DNA of 48,149 nt from Candidatus Bathyarchaeota archaeon A05DMB-3 (GTDB lineage Archaea; Thermoproteota; Bathyarchaeia; Bathyarchaeales; Bathycorpusculaceae): contig JABFQN010000010.1 in assembly GCA_019685555.1 (NCBI GenBank), positions 1 to 48,149 of the forward strand, in the 5' to 3' direction. The position numbers and the translations under genes are program-made. Shown here piece by piece: positions 9,201 to 16,728 of this stretch (position 1 is its first letter; the number at the start of each line of letters is the position of its first letter). The notes beneath the pieces were generated by a model. The model was not told the DNA's origin, ran no database searches, and was given only the letters and a program-made list of their open reading frames with translations.

Positions 9201-9911
9201 CGCCATGTAGGCAACACCCTTATATGTCCCGTTAGACCCAGCGCCGGTTCCAGCGGCTATGCTGGCAACCATGGTTCCATGTCCATTATCGTCATAGGGG
9301 TCAGGGTTGCTGTTTACAAAATCCGCCCAGCCAACAATTTTTCCTTCAAAATCGGGATGTTCAGGCCATATGCCCGTATCCAAGACGGCTATGGTTTGGT
9401 TTTCGCCGTAAAGACCATAATCAGCCCAAACCCTATCTACGTTGATTACTTGCACAGCAGTGTCAAGAGCTACTTGAACCTGAAAGTCTGGTTCGATACG
9501 CACAACACCCGAAAACTCCGCTAGTTTTGGAATAACTTCTGCAGGCGCGGTCACCGCAACAGCGCTCACCAGCGTATAGGCATGCTTAACAGTCACAGCA
9601 GAAAAGGTATCGCTCAGTCTGCTGATAAATTGGGCATTGCTGCTACGTGAAAGCGTCTTGTAAACGCTATGTCCAGCATTATACTGAATTATGACGTCCA
9701 CGGTTTGATAAGGGTCACTTTCAATCTCTTTTTTTAAGGAGTCGACGATCTTGTCGTTGTCGGCGTCCAGAAGTGTTACGTCCGCATAACTATCTGAGTC
9801 TTGAGTCTTTTGCTCTCTGTATGTTCCGTTGAATAGAAGGTTATAGGAAGCAATTGACAGCAGAGCTATCATTAGGATGACAATAAAACTTTTGCTGAAT
9901 TTTTTCTTCAT
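6297..9911 (-). CDS. Secreted subtilisin-family protease with Ig-like, beta-helix and CTERM-like parts
   Basis: This 1204-residue surface protease starts at ATG 9909-9911 with GGTGG about nine bases upstream; an in-frame TTG further up at 9959 lies before the predicted transcription start and is not used here. Order: signal peptide (about 5-28), an I9-type propeptide (about 60-150), the S8 catalytic domain with Asp178 (AVLDTG), His211 (NGHGT), oxyanion Asn311 (AAGN) and Ser390 (SGTSAAAP), two Ig-like repeats each holding IKWDNTT, a right-handed beta-helix region rich in Asn (about 650-950), a carboxypeptidase-regulatory-like beta domain, and a last domain. It ends with IPEFP, a hydrophobic helix and KKRR, like a PEF-CTERM sorting tail. 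The triad is intact, so it should be active outside the cell. Confidence 0.92.
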   Translation of the reverse strand: MKKKFSKSFIVILMIALLSIASYNLLFNGTYREQKTQDSDSYADVTLLDADNDKIVDSLKKEIESDPYQTVDVIIQYNAGHSVYKTLSRSSNAQFISRLSDTFSAVTVKHAYTLVSAVAVTAPAEVIPKLAEFSGVVRIEPDFQVQVALDTAVQVINVDRVWADYGLYGENQTIAVLDTGIWPEHPDFEGKIVGWADFVNSNPDPYDDNGHGTMVASIAAGTGAGSNGTYKGVAYMAKIVAIKVLDEKGRGYVSNIIRGLEWVAANKNVYNITVTNLSLGSIGPSDGKDVLSLACDQVVDEGIVVVVAAGNFGPKPYTVGTPAAAEKVIAVGAVDRAKNIASFSSRGPTLDDRFKPDICAVGVSIMAGSLPYFKYPEKEWIIYRVVSGTSAAAPMIAGAAALIRQAHPDWSPEKIKAALITRAVQREGGVNNDYGYGVADVFEALKGPKPTIALYTWKFVAGVPTFAEARAYGQRSPNPFVLIKGTWFTPDSYLSIKWDNTTELASDVYVNENGTFAVNVTLPRSNWGTHYISVWDTSGFITQNSYEIVKPTLVFSSSELFQTTIDFGRPGVTLWAKGEYYDPNGFIAIKWDNTTVLAENVPTDAEGMFKTQITVPLDATTGIHHVNVWNGTEFAAQSLLHVLVATPVSGIIYENTTWTKYGSPYVLTGDLLIYENKTLTIEPGVEVLANGEYYIWLYKGATLNATGEETNPIIFTANRSATPNWGGLCLHYTSTNTTIILDNVHISYAHYVLTWPESWQVIDFTGLKFIIKNCNITRCISITEMNGMWTSDFYVEITNSFIAYFENGGIKINYLNGIVKINNNTFTSGNGDAIALISNGRYYEICRNTIISNYGSGIYIDGTVCYGVIKDNLIMYNAEAGLKLRPLDYEHLVAMNNYIARNGIGVKFTEFAQQLRCDIVHNDIQSNAGYAVVSAPGGDGVIINATYNYWGTASQNEIENRIYHFFDNFELREIYYKPFLNASTRAQLFGYLVDFSTGNPIENATISAIGMTFIQTSSNATGYFSLEGLLPGEYSISITKEGYESISWFESVGAAQAFESSISMRSVSSAGGPIKLTFSVPWEGEEYLVEITSNSTVTNFNFSQQQMKIGFNVTGDEGTVGFCNVTIPNILLGGPYTVLVNDVPITSEWTWNNTHSFIYFTYTHSEHHIDIVGSSAIPEFPLETFLLLLAMLSSVAAVMVKKRR

Positions 9912-9938
9912 TCGATTTCCACCTAACAAATTCAGCAC

Positions 9939-9973
9939 AAGTATCGATACTTTTGCCAATCGAATTTAAGACT
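9939..9973 (-). promoter_or_regulatory. Promoter of the subtilase with a perfect 14-bp palindrome at the start site
   Basis: A TATA-like TCTTAAATTCG (minus strand, about 9961-9973) predicts transcription start near 9942. The perfect palindrome AAGTATCGATACTT occupies 9939-9952, on top of that start, where a repressor would block initiation. A half site AAAGTATC recurs at 10049-10056 in front of the divergent trmO gene. Confidence 0.5.
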
Positions 9974-10074
9974 TCAGAAGGGGAAATACTAATTGGCAGT
10001 ATGTACAAATAATTCAATTAGTTGCTTTTGACAAGGAATAAAAGCGACAAAGTATCAAAAATATTGGATGCAAG

Positions 10075-10500
10075 ATGATTGAAGAAAGCAAGATTCGCTT
10101 CATAGGGGTTGTTGAAAGAGCAGGGGAAGAGGCGAAGATAAGAGTTTTTCCAGAGTTTTGTGATGGGCTTAAGGGTGTGGAGAGCTTCTCCCACTTAATA
10201 GTGTTGTATTGGATTCATTTACGTGACAGCGAAGAGGATAGGCGAACACTGCTTGTTTACCCAAAGAGGCGTAAGGTTAACGTGTTAACTGGAGTTTTTG
10301 CTTGTAGAAGCCCTTCCCGTCCGAATCCTATAGGCTTATGCGTGGTTGAACTTGTTAAGAGGGAAGGATGCACCTTAACAGTTAAGGGGCTGGACGCCAT
10401 AGAAAATTCGCCAATAATAGATGTTAAACCCTACATCCCCCAAATAGATGCTGTTCAAAATGCGCGTTTTCCAGAATGGGCACACGAACAGCGTAGTTAA
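10075..10500 (+). CDS. trmO: tRNA m6t6A37 methyltransferase TrmO (TsaA/UPF0066 family)
   Basis: TrmO methylates the N6 of t6A37 in threonine-decoding tRNA using S-adenosylmethionine. The 141-residue product has the family signature GVFACRSPSRPNPIGL (about 73-88), which builds the methyl-donor pocket, and the beta-strand opening IRFIGVVE. The length is near the minimum for the family, so the C-terminal extension of the E. coli enzyme is missing, as is usual in archaea. It is divergent from the subtilase gene and stands alone; a copy of the dispersed repeat follows six bases after its stop. Confidence 0.9.
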   Translation: MIEESKIRFIGVVERAGEEAKIRVFPEFCDGLKGVESFSHLIVLYWIHLRDSEEDRRTLLVYPKRRKVNVLTGVFACRSPSRPNPIGLCVVELVKREGCTLTVKGLDAIENSPIIDVKPYIPQIDAVQNARFPEWAHEQRS

Positions 10501-10505
10501 AAGCT

Positions 10506-10560
10506 GGAAAAATAGATAGAGGGTATCCAATTTAACAGACGAGAAGATTGATAAAATTGA
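10506..10560 (+). repeat. Dispersed intergenic repeat, copy 1
   Basis: The unit begins GGAAAAATAGATAGAGGG, continues GTATCCAATTTAACAG and ends with AAAATTGA. CAATTT near 10528-10533 and AAATTG near 10554-10559 can pair as a six-base stem. The 12-base run GGTATCCAATTT is identical to the copy at 43148. It starts six bases after the trmO stop, in the same orientation. Confidence 0.65.
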
Positions 10561-10658
10561 CATGGGGCGGAACTTGAAAAATGGGGGCATAACCCAGCCG
10601 CCCTTATGGATAATGTTTTAAAGTTACAAACATCAGCATTTTGTTAGGGAGGACAAAG

Positions 10659-11447
10659 ATGGAACTTGAAGCTTCAGTGCATTTGCACGCTGTAAAGTTA
10701 ATGGGGGTTTCTAAGCGATATGGCAATGTTACGGCTGTTGAATATATTGACTTAGAAGTTGGAAAGGGCGAAATAGTGGGGCTGCTTGGACCAAACGGCT
10801 CTGGCAAGTCTACGACAATTAAAATGATTTTGGGACTTGTTAAGCCTGACACGGGATCTGTAAATGTTTTAGGCATAAACGTTAAGGAAGACCCCATTGG
10901 AGTTAAACGCAAAATAGGTTATGTGCCAGAATCTCCGCGCATTTACGAGTTTTTAACGGGGCTTGAGTTTCTTGACTTCACTGGGGATGTTTACGGCATG
11001 GCTCCTGATGAGAAGAAGAAACGGATAGAAGAGTTTGTTAAGGCTTTAGACCTGGAGGGACGCGAAGGCGACATGATAAGCTCTTATTCTGAGGGCATGA
11101 AACAGAAAGTTGTCATAATATCGGCTCTTATGCACAAGCCTCAACTTCTCCTCTTAGACGAGCCCCTAAGCGGTTTAGACCCCAAATCAGCGCGGATTGT
11201 AAAAGACTTGCTCCGTGAACTTGCCTCTCAAGGCGTTACCACAATAATGTCCACCCATGTCCTAGAAATAGCCCAAGCCATGTGTGACCGCATAGCCATA
11301 ATGTATAACGGACGACTGCTGGCTTTAGGCACCATGCAAGAACTCCGAGAGAAAGCCATGATGCCCGAATCTAGGCTGGAAGACATTTTCCTAAAACTCA
11401 CAGGAACAGGAGACGTAAAACCAATTGTCGAGGCTTTGATGAAATGA
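10659..11447 (+). CDS. ABC transporter ATP-binding protein (ABC-2 exporter type)
   Basis: This 262-residue ATPase powers the membrane protein encoded next to it. It shows Walker A GPNGSGKST, a variant signature SSYSEGMKQK instead of LSGGQ, Walker B LLLLDEPLSGLD, and the H-loop STHV. The YSEGM-type signature is common in ABC-2 exporters of the NatA/CcmA kind. An upstream TTG at 10641 is in frame, but AGGGAGG (10646-10652) sits before ATG 10659, which I take as the start. Its stop overlaps the permease start (ATGA, 11444-11447). The substrate cannot be told from sequence. Confidence 0.93.
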   Translation: MELEASVHLHAVKLMGVSKRYGNVTAVEYIDLEVGKGEIVGLLGPNGSGKSTTIKMILGLVKPDTGSVNVLGINVKEDPIGVKRKIGYVPESPRIYEFLTGLEFLDFTGDVYGMAPDEKKKRIEEFVKALDLEGREGDMISSYSEGMKQKVVIISALMHKPQLLLLDEPLSGLDPKSARIVKDLLRELASQGVTTIMSTHVLEIAQAMCDRIAIMYNGRLLALGTMQELREKAMMPESRLEDIFLKLTGTGDVKPIVEALMK

Positions 11448-13141
11448 ACTGGAAGACAGTTTTGCGGCTGATAAGCATAGACATAAAATCTTCAAGGCTA
11501 ATTAGGGGAACAAGGCTTGGCAGCATCCTAGAAAACAAAGTGCTAACAACCGTTCTATACGTGGGGGCATGTATCTGCGGCGCAATAGTCGGCTGGCTTA
11601 TAGGAAACTTTTACAGCGGAGTGCCAGACCCAGCCCTGAAAGAAGCCATTTTTAAAGGTGCAACAAGCCTCTTTGTGACTTTTCCAACATTGGCTCTTAT
11701 ATATGGGCTTGTTTTCACACAGATGAGTCAAATCCAGCGAATCGGTGTAAAGGTTTCAATTCAACCCCTTTACTGGTACCCCATAACCTGGGGGGAGCAC
11801 ACGCTTGCATCCATAATAGCCAACTTGATTGGCGCACCATTAATAATCACAGTTTTCATCTGCTCAAGCATCTTGGTGGCTTCAGCCTTTCTTGGGCTTA
11901 TCGCTTTGGCTGTTTGCACAGTTCTCGCTTTGATGGGCAGTCTCTTCACGGCAAGCATAACCACTGAAATCGTTAAGGTTTTACAGGTTAGGGTTTCAGG
12001 GGCTGTGACAAAAGTTGCTGGGCGAACAGCTGTTTGGGTTAGGCTTTTGGGAACTATAATATTCCTAATTGTGTTTTACCTTGTCTACTTCACCCTTGTT
12101 TATGGCGCCTCTTTTACAGCGTTAATTGAGTCGATGGCTGGCGGGCAGAGAATACTTTGGTTTATTCCATACCTCTGGTTTGGAATAACTCTATCCGCCA
12201 TTGTTAACGGTTTAAACTTTGAAGCAGTGATATTTGCCTTAACCTCGATAGGCTTCATTTATGCACTTTTTGTTGCGGCGGTTCGCCTTAACGCAAAGTT
12301 CGGCTTGTATGAGGCTCCATCCATCACCATATCCCGCGGCACATACACGCCTAAAACAGGCTTGCTGGGAAAACTGGGTTTTTCATCCCTAGAGGCTGCA
12401 ATTATGCGGAAGGATTTTAAGGCATTCACCCGCCGCCGCGAGTTAATGTATATTTTCATCATGCCCATAGTCTTCATTTTAATGCCCATAGTCTCTTCAA
12501 TTAGAGGAACAGCCGACACTATGCCCTCCATATTTTCCAAATTCCTTTTCGTCTACATCGCCTTGCTGCCGGGAACCTTGATGGCGGTCTCCATCGGAAG
12601 CATTTTAACAGGCTCTGAAGGAGAAAGCATATGGTATGTTCATGCTTCTCCAGTCTCGGCTAAAAGTTATGTGAAGGCAAAATACTTTTTCACAGTGTTT
12701 TTCAGCCTAGCCGTTACGGTAATATGCATCCTTTTTGCTGCTGTGTGGACGGCGCCTTCCCTTCGCACAGTTTTGATAGGCTTTTTTGAAGCCTTTTTGC
12801 TGGTTCTCGCCCTAAGCATGGTTTCCCTCAGCTTTGGAATAAAAGGCGCAGACTTCCGAGAACTGCCAAGGCCGAGGATGATAAGACCCTTATGGAGCTT
12901 AATCAACATGGCAATCTGTTTAGCTTTAGCCTTAGCCATAATCTCGCCAATGATCCCCTACGCTGTGAAAATTCTATTTGAGTCCATCTTTCTGCCCATA
13001 GACCTATCTACCATCATTTCAGAATCATACCTATATTCGGCTTTGTTCCTAAGCGCCATAATAGCCACAATCATCTTCTTCACTTTCTACAGAATAACCG
13101 TCAAAAACGCCGAAACTCTGCTCAGCAGTGCGGGGGGTTAG
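11444..13141 (+). CDS. ABC-2 type multi-span membrane permease
   Basis: The 565-residue product has roughly ten or more hydrophobic segments arranged in two halves, joined by a cytoplasmic loop with a basic stretch (FKAFTRRRELMY) just before a helix, the pattern of large ABC-2 exporter subunits. It is translationally coupled to the ATPase gene through an ATGA overlap, so the two make one transporter. The ATPase contains one nucleotide-binding domain, so a dimer of both subunits is likely. The substrate is unknown; no regulator or resistance enzyme is adjacent. Confidence 0.85.
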   Translation: MNWKTVLRLISIDIKSSRLIRGTRLGSILENKVLTTVLYVGACICGAIVGWLIGNFYSGVPDPALKEAIFKGATSLFVTFPTLALIYGLVFTQMSQIQRIGVKVSIQPLYWYPITWGEHTLASIIANLIGAPLIITVFICSSILVASAFLGLIALAVCTVLALMGSLFTASITTEIVKVLQVRVSGAVTKVAGRTAVWVRLLGTIIFLIVFYLVYFTLVYGASFTALIESMAGGQRILWFIPYLWFGITLSAIVNGLNFEAVIFALTSIGFIYALFVAAVRLNAKFGLYEAPSITISRGTYTPKTGLLGKLGFSSLEAAIMRKDFKAFTRRRELMYIFIMPIVFILMPIVSSIRGTADTMPSIFSKFLFVYIALLPGTLMAVSIGSILTGSEGESIWYVHASPVSAKSYVKAKYFFTVFFSLAVTVICILFAAVWTAPSLRTVLIGFFEAFLLVLALSMVSLSFGIKGADFRELPRPRMIRPLWSLINMAICLALALAIISPMIPYAVKILFESIFLPIDLSTIISESYLYSALFLSAIIATIIFFTFYRITVKNAETLLSSAGG

Positions 13142-13286
13142 GTTTAAAACACGGTTTAAATTCTCGGAATTTCAGCACTCCTAAAAATTGATTTCAGATT
13201 ACCAGTTTAGCATTAAAAATTCGCAATTACAGGTTATGCATGTTGATTCTGTGAAGCTTGCAATGTTTGCTTGGTCACCTCAAGCC

Positions 13287-13745
13287 TCATTTCGAAGGCT
13301 CAATGATTCTACTTCGCCATTTTTGAAACGGCATATAGACAAAGAGGAAAATTGCAATTGCAAAGAACGCCCATATCAGACTTGAGATTGTAGCAAGCAG
13401 AGTTAATTTCCAAAGGAGGAAAAGCAAGGGAAAAGCAAAACCAACCAAGAGAATCACAAGCACGACGAGAGTGTTTGTAATCTTTGTTTTTATCGATAAC
13501 TGGGGAATGCTTTCACAATAGTAAATAACTTCAATCGCGAAATGACTGGCAAGAAAAATAAGTAGGTAGAAAAACACTGTAAAAAAGAGGAGTATAAGCT
13601 GCGACTGCGCACTACTCGAATCAGGAAGCCGAGTAAGAAGAATCGTGACAACTGTAAATGTGAAGCCTGCAAGAAATAACATGCCACTCATAAGATTCGA
13701 AAGATGCTTAACATAATCCGAATAATTCTTCTCGCTTTCAGACAC
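13287..13745 (-). CDS. Four-helix membrane protein, unknown function
   Basis: I recognise no family. The 152-residue product has a short charged N-terminus (MSESEKNYSDYVKHL) and four clear membrane helices at about 17-38, 50-72, 88-112 and 115-137, ending in a basic cytoplasmic tail (FQKWRSRI). It starts at GTG 13743-13745 with AGGTG about eight bases upstream. It is convergent with the ABC permease, with 145 bases between them that hold nothing I can name. The 172 bases between its start and tRNA-Leu are AT-rich with no supported gene. Confidence 0.6.
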   Translation of the reverse strand: MSESEKNYSDYVKHLSNLMSGMLFLAGFTFTVVTILLTRLPDSSSAQSQLILLFFTVFFYLLIFLASHFAIEVIYYCESIPQLSIKTKITNTLVVLVILLVGFAFPLLFLLWKLTLLATISSLIWAFFAIAIFLFVYMPFQKWRSRIIEPSK

Positions 13746-13917
13746 TTAAGCGCACCTATAACAAGTTATATGTTTATTATTTTAGTTTTACTACATATGG
13801 AAAACCATCACACTTGACAACTTACCTCCAGCCGTTGTCTCCAAAATTATCTTATATGTATGTCAGTCATATATGCAAACCAAGAATATAAACGTCGCCA
13901 TAAGTCTTCTTTTCAAG

Positions 13918-14002
13918 TGCAGGGGGTGGGATTTGAACCCACGAACCCCTACGGGACAGGCTCCTGAAGCCTGCGCCTTTGACCAGGCTCGGCAACCCCT
14001 GC
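13918..14002 (-). tRNA. tRNA-Leu (CAG)
   Basis: Read on the minus strand the gene folds as a class II tRNA. The acceptor GCAGGGG pairs perfectly with CCCCUGC. The anticodon stem CAGGC/GCCUG closes the loop UUCAGGA (anticodon CAG). A long variable arm (UCCCGUAGGGG) follows, with T arm GUGGG-UUCAAAU-CCCAC and discriminator A73. No intron and no CCA are encoded. Its promoter seems to share a TATA element with the divergent rps30e gene. Confidence 0.96.
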
Positions 14003-14027
14003 CCTTTATTATGGTTTTTTCACGAAA

Positions 14028-14038
14028 AGGTTTAAGAG
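14028..14038. promoter_or_regulatory. Possible bidirectional TATA element for tRNA-Leu and rps30e
   Basis: The sequence AGGTTTAAGAG has a symmetric TTTAA/TTAAA core. About 25 bases to the left lies 14008, six bases before the 5' end of tRNA-Leu; about 25 bases to the right lies 14058, before the rps30e ribosome binding site. No other TATA-like element fits either gene in the 73 bases between them. Confidence 0.45.
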
Positions 14039-14075
14039 TTGCTGTTTCCAATATGGGTTTCGGAGGTTAAACTGG

Positions 14076-14237
14076 ATGCCTACGCATGGTTCGCTTTCAA
14101 AAGCTGGGAAGGTTAGGTCTCAAACTCCTAAGATTCAGCCTATGCCTAAGAAGAGGCCTTCCCCTAGGTTTAGGACTAGGCGCAATTATGAAAAGCGAAT
14201 TATGTTGCAGCGGAAGCCCGGGCAAAACTGGGTTTAA
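14076..14237 (+). CDS. rps30e: Small ribosomal subunit protein eS30 (S30e)
   Basis: This 53-residue gene gives [16 protein letters not shown] at the start and [16 protein letters not shown] near the end, the hallmark of archaeal S30e. S30e is a short basic protein at the decoding region of the small subunit. GGAGG at 14062-14066 is nine bases before the ATG. The gene sits between tRNA-Leu (divergent) and the amidohydrolase, which follows 48 bases later with its own AT-rich promoter-like sequence (GCTTTAAATTTTTT). It is easily missed because of its size. Confidence 0.95.
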   Translation: MPTHGSLSKAGKVRSQTPKIQPMPKKRPSPRFRTRRNYEKRIMLQRKPGQNWV

Positions 14238-14285
14238 ACGTGTGGGCTTTAAATTTTTTATTTTGTTTAAGCCTTATTTTAGGGC

Positions 14286-15851
14286 ATGTTAAGCGCTGAT
14301 ATTGCCATTTTAAACGCCAACATTATAACGCTCAACTCTAAACAGCCTAAAGCTGAAGCCTTAGCCATAAAAAACGGCAAGATAGTGGCTGTTGGCTCCA
14401 ACAAAGAAATTCGCGGTTATGTGGGCGGTGAAACCAGGGTTATAGATGTTAAAGGTAAAACTGTTGTTCCAGGGTTTGTGGACTGCCACGTGCACATGAC
14501 AAGCTTTGGACAGCACCTGCAAATGTTGGACTTGCGAAACGTCAGCTCTATAGAAGAGATGAAACGGAAAATACGCGAGTACGCTGAGAAAAACCCTGAA
14601 AAAAGTTGGATTTTAGGTGGAAGATGGGACCATGAAAGGTTTTCTGAAAAGCGTTATCCAACACGTTGGGATTTGGATGAGGCTGTTTTAGACAAGCCCG
14701 TCTTCCTAATTCGAGTTTGCGGTCATATTGGAGTTGCCAACACAAAAGCCTTGATGCTTGCTGCAGTAAGGAAAGACACGGCAGTTAAAGGTGGAAAAGT
14801 AGACGTTGATGAGGCAAGCGGTGAACCCAATGGAATTTTGAGGGAAAACGCCCTTGAACTTGTTTGGCGGATGGTGCCAAAACCAAGCATAACGGAGTTG
14901 GAAAACGCGTGTGTTCAAGCTTGCCAAAGGGCTGTTGAAAACGGCTTAACTGGCGTCCACTGGATTGTGGATTCTCCAGAGGAACTGCGCTTACTACAAA
15001 AACTTCATAGGAAGGGAAGGCTGCCACTACGGGTTTATTTGGGCATTCCAGTAAAACTATTAGACGAAATTGTCAAAGTGGGATTGACCACTGGTTTTGG
15101 AAATGACATGTTAAAATTAGGCTTTGTCAAAGTGTTTGCGGATGGTTCTCTTGGAGCGCGGACTGCAGCCTTGAAAAAGCCTTATTCAGACAAGCCAGAA
15201 ACACGCGGCATGTTGCTTCTCTCCCAGAGGAAGCTGAATAGGCTTGTTTTGAAGGCGCATAAGGCTGGTTGGCAGTTGGCGGTGCACGCCATAGGTGATA
15301 AAGCCATAGAATCAGCGTTGAAGGCTTTCTCAAAAGCGTTTAAAGAGTGTTGCCGTGAAAACGTTAGGCATAGAGTTGAGCATTGTTCTGTGCTTAACCC
15401 GAAAACGGTTAGGAAAATGCGAAGGCTAAACATAATAGCCTCCATCCAGCCCCACTTTGTTTTTTCAGACTTTTGGGTTGTGGAGCGGGTTGGCGCTGAA
15501 AGAGCTCGTTGGGTTTACCCCTTTAAAACACTTTTGAAGGAAGGCGTTATGGCTGCGTCGGGTTCAGACTGTCCAGTAGAGCCCATAAGCCCTTTACTGG
15601 GTATTTGGGCTGCCACGACGCGAAAAGATTTTGGGGAGGAAAATCTAACGGTGGAGGAGGCTTTGAGAACTTACACTGTGAACGCCGCCTACGCATCTTT
15701 CGAAGAGGATGAGAAGGGGACAATTGAGGTTGGAAAATTTGCAGACGTAACCGTGTTGTCTGATGATTTGCTTAGTATTTCGCCTGAGAAGATTAGAGAG
15801 GTAAAGGTTGAGATGACAGTTGTTGGAGGGAAAATCGTCTACAAAAAATAG
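14286..15851 (+). CDS. Metal-dependent amidohydrolase, YtcJ/amidohydro_3 type
   Basis: The 521-residue enzyme belongs to the amidohydrolase superfamily. It has the N-terminal beta-sandwich (DIAILNANIITLN), the metal motif GFVDCHVHMTSFG (His about 68 and 70), then HAIGDKAI and HRVEHCSV, which supply later histidines of the barrel, and GSDCPVEP, which supplies the catalytic aspartate region. Family members hydrolyse amides or exoenzyme-type N-acyl compounds, and the exact substrate cannot be read from sequence. The ATG at 14286 has no Shine-Dalgarno sequence, and a TATA-like stretch at about 14246-14256 suggests a very short leader. Codon use resembles the neighbours. Confidence 0.88.
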   Translation: MLSADIAILNANIITLNSKQPKAEALAIKNGKIVAVGSNKEIRGYVGGETRVIDVKGKTVVPGFVDCHVHMTSFGQHLQMLDLRNVSSIEEMKRKIREYAEKNPEKSWILGGRWDHERFSEKRYPTRWDLDEAVLDKPVFLIRVCGHIGVANTKALMLAAVRKDTAVKGGKVDVDEASGEPNGILRENALELVWRMVPKPSITELENACVQACQRAVENGLTGVHWIVDSPEELRLLQKLHRKGRLPLRVYLGIPVKLLDEIVKVGLTTGFGNDMLKLGFVKVFADGSLGARTAALKKPYSDKPETRGMLLLSQRKLNRLVLKAHKAGWQLAVHAIGDKAIESALKAFSKAFKECCRENVRHRVEHCSVLNPKTVRKMRRLNIIASIQPHFVFSDFWVVERVGAERARWVYPFKTLLKEGVMAASGSDCPVEPISPLLGIWAATTRKDFGEENLTVEEALRTYTVNAAYASFEEDEKGTIEVGKFADVTVLSDDLLSISPEKIREVKVEMTVVGGKIVYKK

Positions 15852-15927
15852 CGAGATTTGTGGGTTAATGTTTAAATTCACCCAGTTTACTCATACCCTC
15901 CAATTAGCTGTTGCATGAGGCAAACAA

Positions 15928-16671
15928 ATGACTGAAATAAAGCTTAGGCGGGAAAGGCTTACAAGAGAAATTAAAGAGGTTGCAATGAAATCTGGTGCAA
16001 GTCTTGTTGGAATAGTCTCTGCTGAAGTTTATGATTCTTTGCCAAAAGTTTGGGTGGAATGGAAAATTCAAAATTATTCGAAGAAGGCTTCTGAGATAAT
16101 GCCTTATGCTAAATCTGTTGTTGTGGTGGGTTATCATGTTTGGGATGATATGCTTGAACTGGCGATTAGGAAAGGTGAAGAGTGGTTTTATCCCGGGTAT
16201 TTCCCCCTTGAAGCCATAACCCAAGCGGTGAAAGACTATCTTGAAAAGGAAGGCTTTAAGACGGTTTCCGCCGGCGGTTTGTCGTATAAGCGTCTTGCTC
16301 AACTGGCTGGTTTCGGATGTTATGGGAAGAACACTCTCATAATAAATCCGGTTTTTGGTCCGTGGATACGTTTAGCTGCTGTTTTGACGGATGCCGATTT
16401 GGTGGCGGATGAGCCTTTCAACAAAGACCTTTGCGTCGACTGTGATGAGTGTGTTAGGGCTTGTCCTGTTAAGGCTTTGGCTCCCTACAAGGTTGACAGT
16501 AGCAAATGTCTTATAGGCGTTCGCCTTTTGCAAAAGGAGAAAAGCGGTTATAATGAAAAGCTGAGGAGATATGAGCCGTCGTTTACCGAGAATGCTCATT
16601 TGATGTGTATGGAATGTCAGAAAGCCTGTAAATATGGGAAAAACCTTCACAGTTCGCTTGCTTTGGTTTAG
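15928..16671 (+). CDS. QueG-like double 4Fe-4S protein (epoxyqueuosine reductase family, short form)
   Basis: The 247-residue protein resembles epoxyqueuosine reductase, a cobalamin and Fe-S enzyme. The conserved block GFGCYGKNTLIINPVFGPW (about 130-148) matches the QueG core. CVDCDECVRACP near residue 170 binds one 4Fe-4S cluster, and a later cysteine plus CMECQKAC supply a second. It lacks the C-terminal HEAT-repeat region of bacterial QueG (about 380 residues), as do many archaeal homologues whose substrates are unknown. Start ATG 15928 follows GAGG at 15916-15919. The gene stands between the amidohydrolase and elp3 on the same strand. Confidence 0.8.
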   Translation: MTEIKLRRERLTREIKEVAMKSGASLVGIVSAEVYDSLPKVWVEWKIQNYSKKASEIMPYAKSVVVVGYHVWDDMLELAIRKGEEWFYPGYFPLEAITQAVKDYLEKEGFKTVSAGGLSYKRLAQLAGFGCYGKNTLIINPVFGPWIRLAAVLTDADLVADEPFNKDLCVDCDECVRACPVKALAPYKVDSSKCLIGVRLLQKEKSGYNEKLRRYEPSFTENAHLMCMECQKACKYGKNLHSSLALV

Positions 16672-16728
16672 GCTTGTTATGTTTATTTAAGGGTTTATGG
16701 TTAGATTATTTGTGGTTGTATCTGTTTC

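Noticed and set aside
14086-14292. 68-codon frame overlapping rps30e
   Set aside because: Different frame from the clear S30e protein and has no ribosome binding site.
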